Origin: Liolophura sinensis
Lineage: Eukaryota > Mollusca > Polyplacophora > Chitonida > Chitonidae
Reading direction: 5' to 3'
NCBI RefSeq assembly: GCF_032854445.1
Contig: NC_088306.1
Span: 1,366,501-1,430,500 of the forward strand
DNA: 64,000 bases
Part shown: one piece after another, positions 59,444-64,000 of the stretch
Numbering within the stretch: position 1 is the stretch's first letter
How the letters are laid out: every line of letters begins with the position of its first letter
Translations under genes and position numbers: made by a program
The notes under the pieces: generated by a model
Databases searched by the model: none
What the model was told of the DNA's origin: nothing
Seen by the model: only the letters and a program-made list of their open reading frames with translations

Positions 59444-59916
59444 AAAAATCAAAGACAACACTATCACGAAGTATATGTTAAATGAGAGACCATGCAACAC
59501 TGTCAAATTTCAGGCTTTTCTGAATTTTTCCACATGCATTTGGAACGTTTTGAGGGCCATTCTGTGACCAGTGACGTCACAACGTTCTGACTTGTTGCCT
59601 TTTCGGGCCATACTCTGATCTGTGACGTCACAACGTTTTTTTTTTGCCACGTAATACACATGCAAAATGCATTACGTACAAATAGAGCTATGAAACCATC
59701 GAGCTGTTTTAACCATAACATATGAATCTGATATCATCGATACTTGATAACAAACTAAGGTAAAACGAGATGTTTTAAAATCATTTTACTGATTTGTAAA
59801 AATGTCAAAAAGAAAAAAACAAAACAAAAAATAATAAACGTAACTATTCTCCTGGACAGTGTTAACTATCCTTTTATCTCACATATACTTCATTTTAACG
59901 ATATTGTCTTTGCCTT
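59444..59916. mobile_element. MITE family 1, second copy with two CRE-like sites
   Basis: Diverged sister of 32780-33260. Shares the end (caaagacaacactatcacga, gtatatgttaaatga) with an inverted right end, and the interior gatgttttaaaatcatttta. Two tgacgtca octamers lie at 59572-59579 and 59623-59630. Confidence 0.75.
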
Positions 59917-60370
59917 CTGGTGGAGTTTAAGTAACTATGACAAAAGATAAGTACCGATGTTTTAAAACCTTGAAAGCAAGTTTCATTTAAAAGTACGCTC
60001 GACAAAAATAGTAGTACATTAAAAATAATATTAATTTAATAAATAGCAAAATACAGACGGTTATAAAAAGAGGACAGAATTCTCACTGTCCGCCCCGGGC
60101 GATGATGTGCGTGTCCACGTGTTATTTAAAAACTATGTTACGCCCTACAGGGCTTGAGAGAATATAATTACAATCCGATAGCCTGTGCATTTTATGATCT
60201 TCTCCCTTACTCCAGCTGCTTGTGTAGCCTTGGTGACAGTCAGCGGTCTACGATGCTCGTGTGGACGTTAGCACCGTCTAACGTTCGTTGAAAACGACGT
60301 GTTTTCCACCAACACTGGGTGCATATCTGTACGTCATGTGTGGAAAAGTTCGTCTATAACTTGCTAAAAG

Positions 60371-60812
60371 TCGTTGGTTTACGTCGGGCACTCCGGTATT
60401 CGTCTCCTGTGAAACTGAGTGCTATCGCTTGAGGGAAACAGTATGACGGTAAACAACAGATCAGTGCTTTAGCACAGACAATGCTCCAATAGTATAATAC
60501 ACAGGACAAAACTGGGCATTTAAGCTCGATAAGTCTTTTTGAATGCACCTATCCATTACTACTAATTCAATAGTCCTACAGTATAATTACGTCGTTGGTT
60601 TACGTCGGGCACTCCGGTATTCGTCTCCTGTAAAACTGAGTGCTATCGCTTGAGGGAAACAGTATGACGGTAAACAACAGATCAGTGCTTTAGCACAGAC
60701 AATGCCCCAATAGTATAATACACAGGACAAAACTGGGAATTTAAGCTCAATAAGTCTTTTTGAATGCACCTATCCATTACTACTGATTCAATAGTCCTAC
60801 AGTATAATTACG
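60371..60812 (+). repeat. Recent 221-bp tandem duplication
   Basis: 60371-60591 and 60592-60812 are the same 221-bp sequence with five substitutions that I can see. Open frames of about 60 codons occur in both copies but have no other coding support. Confidence 0.97.
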
Positions 60813-61007
60813 TCAGTGATTATTCATGCCGGCGCGTGCTGAGAAAATGTGGGTGTAAACGCGCTATTTATTTGTAATTTGGTCTGCATAACGTGCAATT
60901 TTTGGAAGCCGCTAAAATTTCGCAGTTGTCATGCACAACGTAAACTGTTCTGTAGGAGATTTTGTATCAACAACTCGAAAGACTCCTTCCCTAAGACAGC
61001 AATGAGA

Positions 61008-61464
61008 CATGAAGTGTGCTTATACAAGCGATGCCTCACTGGAATGAAGTGTGCTTATACCAGCGATGCCTCACTGGAATGAAGTGTGCTTATACCAGCG
61101 ATGCCTCACGGGAATGAAGTGAGCTTATACCAGCGATGCCTCACGGGAATGAAGTGTGCTTATAACAGCGATGCCTCAAGGGAATGAAGTGTGTTTATAC
61201 CAGCGATACCTCACTGGAATGAAGTGTGCTTATACCAGCGATGCCTCACTGGAATGAAGTGTGCTTATACCAGCGATACCTCACGGGAATGAAGTGTGCT
61301 TATACCAGCGATGCCTCACTGGAATGAAGTGTGCTTATACCAGCGATGCCTCACTGGAATGAAGTGTGCTTATACCAGCGATGCCTTATGGGAATGAAGT
61401 GTGCTTATACCAGCGATACCTCACTGGAATGAAGTGAACTTATACCAGCGATGCCTCACGGGAA
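61008..61464 (+). repeat. Minisatellite, 35-bp unit
   Basis: Thirteen nearly identical copies of a 35-bp unit (gaatgaagtgtgcttatacc, then agcgatgcctcactg). Confidence 0.97.
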
Positions 61465-64000
61465 ACAATCAATGAAATTAATCAGTTTTCGGGGTGTTTA
61501 CGATTCTCAAGGATAAGCAAGTGCTTGATTATTTTTTGTGTGTCTGGAATAGTTTCTCTTCCTCTACGAATTTTTATATCATATAACTTTATTTCCTTTA
61601 ATATAAGCTTATATACTGCGCTTTTTGAACAAATAAATACAACAAACATGAATATTTGGAACATTCTTTTTCCTGTTCAGCTTCTGTAGTTTTCTTCGGA
61701 GAAAACGTTTCCTGTATAAAAGCCACTGTTTAACTTTTTGGCAGAATGCCCGATAAGTACTGCCGTAAATTTTGCTGGAGTTCGCGACCCTCGTGCATGG
61801 CGATTCAAGATAGCATTTGTTGACCTCATTCTTTCTTTTCACAGACTGAACAATGGCCCCTAATTTGAAACTAGATTACATATTTGATAGCTTAGATGGA
61901 GTACTCACTTGTAATAAACATATCTTCAATTGGATCAATCCCAGGCTAGGTATGAAAGCAGACAGCATCGGAGTTCTGAGGTCATGTTAAGGTTCGCCTT
62001 AAGGTGATGAGTTCGACACGTGTCTACGAGTTACCGTTCTCAAATCAGAGAATGAAGGACAGGTTACATACATGCCAAGTGTTTAACGGGTTTATGAGCA
62101 CAATTCTTTTCATATATTTACTCGATTAAGGATGAATGTCGTATTCAAGAATATTTCACTTATATAAAAAAACGGTCATTATTTTATAACTTTTCCACAT
62201 TAAAACACAATTTGTTTGCAAGAAATGGTCGTGGCATTGTCGTAGCCAACCATACATTTAGGTAGAAACAAGAAATCAAATGTTTAGCTAAAAAAATATA
62301 ATCGATATATATAGAAAAGAAGGCAAAGTTTAATTCTACACACTTACAATGAACTCTTGTCAGCCTCTCCAAACAATTAAAGGAACAATACTTAGTGTAA
62401 CGAATATGAGTATAAATACCATGGAAGTAATGGCTAATTCAGGTAATGAAACACAACAGATCTAAAGGACGTTTTCCAGTACACAAGAACCATGTGAATC
62501 GTAAAACCGGAAGCTAGACTTATAACTTATCTTCAAGAAGATACTAATTCTGAAAGTGACTATGCGGAAATTTGAATAATACAAAACCATGACGACGCTC
62601 GCTGGCAAAGACGTCTAGTTTATTTATTTATTGATTTGATTGGTGTCTTACGCCGTACTCAAGAATATTTCACCTATACGATTGTTGCCAGCCTTGTTTT
62701 GAGAACAAGCCGGGCAAAGCCCAAGGGAAACCCACTGTCACGAAAGACGATTAATTCATGATTAATGGGGTCGTGAGTTCGAATCCAGTTTTCGCTGGTT
62801 CGCTTTGAGGCGGACGTTCTGAAAGTCATATCTTGGAAGATGTGGTATTCTCAGTGGGTCCCCATACACTTGCCTCATTCACGAGCTTCACGTCCGTGGT
62901 TGAAATGAATCTTTTTTTTATATAGCTTAAAAAAATTCATCTAAATAATGTTTCTACAGACCGTTTCGTGGAGCCAAGTTCGCCGACACCTTCGTAATGG
63001 TACATTGCCACTGCGGGCCACATTAAGCTAAAAAGAGTCTATAAATCAAGTCAGACTCTATTATGCCACGTGTAAACCAGCACAGACGTAATGGCACCAT
63101 GAATATATAACACGCAATAACACAGCCCCTAGGGCTGAGTGGAATTGTGTGCTTTTCTTGACGCTGAGTGGTGATTATACGCTTATAATCAATAATAGAT
63201 CAAAGGATCACGTGTTACCCTTTGGGTATCATTTATATCAAGTCAATCGTCGAAAATATGGCAAATAGGATCGCCCGCTAAATGCTCGCTGCTTCTTCTA
63301 CCCAAAGTCTCACCAGGTATACGTATATACATACATATAGACAAAGACAAATCATTGAGTATGGTGTGAAACACGAGTCAAATAAACACTTTGCAGTAAC
63401 AATCGTTATATGGTCTGGTATAGTTATATTTGAACCTGCTCTTCAGCGTCTTAATACATCAACTGCCTTAACAAGCTAAGGGGCTTGTCCTTAACTAGAT
63501 TTCCACACCTGGGTGGACTTTCTTTGTGCATAATCCTACAGAACCAGTGCGATTACACTGTGACCCCAGCAACATGTTGTCGGCGCTGGCATTTGATATG
63601 TTTTGGCTAAACGCCAAGTCACGTGTACTACGCACTTCAGGCCAAGCAAGCACACTGATTTTCTTTACTATTTTTGTAGTAAATTTTTGCCGACTACATC
63701 CCCAGAAATATATATCCCCTATAACGTTTGCGTGTTACAGCTCATACCACCTTGAGCAGTTCACATTTTTCCATACAGCATATGAAAGATTAACCAAGCA
63801 CAAAGACATTTTCTAGTTCTTATAGCTGAAATTGAAGTCATAACATCTTGTCATCTTTTTAACCTCCAGGTTAGTGGGTAGTAACAGTGGGCAAACAGTT
63901 TTTAGTTCTGATATATTTTAACTAGGTAGAAAATAGCAGCTGAGAAATGTACAGTGCTTCAGCAACTTTTTACTTTTCTAAGGCAGTGTTATCCAATCAG
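61465..64000. other. Gene-free stretch to the window end
   Basis: No gene recognised on either strand; the longest open frames (up to 96 codons) have no domain, splice or composition support. Contains one SINE A fragment at 62618-62740. Confidence 0.45.
62618..62740 (-). repeat. SINE family A, truncated
   Basis: Tail and first half of the body (ttgattggtgtcttacgccg through ccaagggaaacccactgt). Confidence 0.85.

Noticed and set aside
60354-60769. Two near-identical 60-codon proteins
   Set aside because: They are the same noncoding-looking frame present twice because of the 221-bp duplication; no start context, domain or composition support.

Overview
This is eukaryotic, metazoan DNA. Genes have many short exons joined by GT-AG introns of a few hundred bases. 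Between them lie tRNA-derived SINEs, terminal-inverted-repeat elements, microsatellites and long minisatellites. Two SINE families (tails reading ATTGGTGTTTTACGCCGTAC and GTTAAACCCCAAGCACTCA) are, from general knowledge, typical of lophotrochozoans. A mollusc is most likely and a brachiopod is possible; species cannot be resolved here. I see no bacterial, viral or CRISPR features.

Layout. 0-18 kb: a minus-strand cluster of sarcoplasmic-calcium-binding-protein-like EF-hand genes, with one intact coding exon (2251-2815), one orphan first exon (5515-5580) and one copy with four single-base indels (13895-14452). Within it, at 7.9-10.1 kb, a decayed protein-kinase gene sits between 280-bp direct repeats. 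18-28 kb: SINEs and three large minisatellites (53-, 20- and 37-bp units) around a small two-exon secreted-protein gene on the minus strand (22699-24168). 28-36 kb: a plus-strand paralogue of it (31306-31677), a 55-bp minisatellite, and an inverted-repeat element carrying CRE-like sites. 36-58 kb: one large minus-strand ADAMTS-type metalloprotease gene that I could assemble exon by exon (27 exons, all intron phases agreeing; exons 1, 2 and 27 less certain). 58-64 kb: no gene seen; repeats including a fresh 221-bp tandem duplication and a 35-bp minisatellite.

How the genes fit together. The metalloprotease has prodomain, furin site, reprolysin domain, disintegrin-like/Cys-rich modules, one TSP1 repeat, spacer, EGF-like modules, an ShKT module and an LDL-receptor-A module. 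That tail is unusual for the family, and both its TSP1 and LDLa modules lack a matched pair of cysteines. The two small secreted proteins share a 12-cysteine pattern that I do not recognise; they lie head to head. These two loci are the best candidates for something undescribed. There is no sign that the loci act in one pathway.
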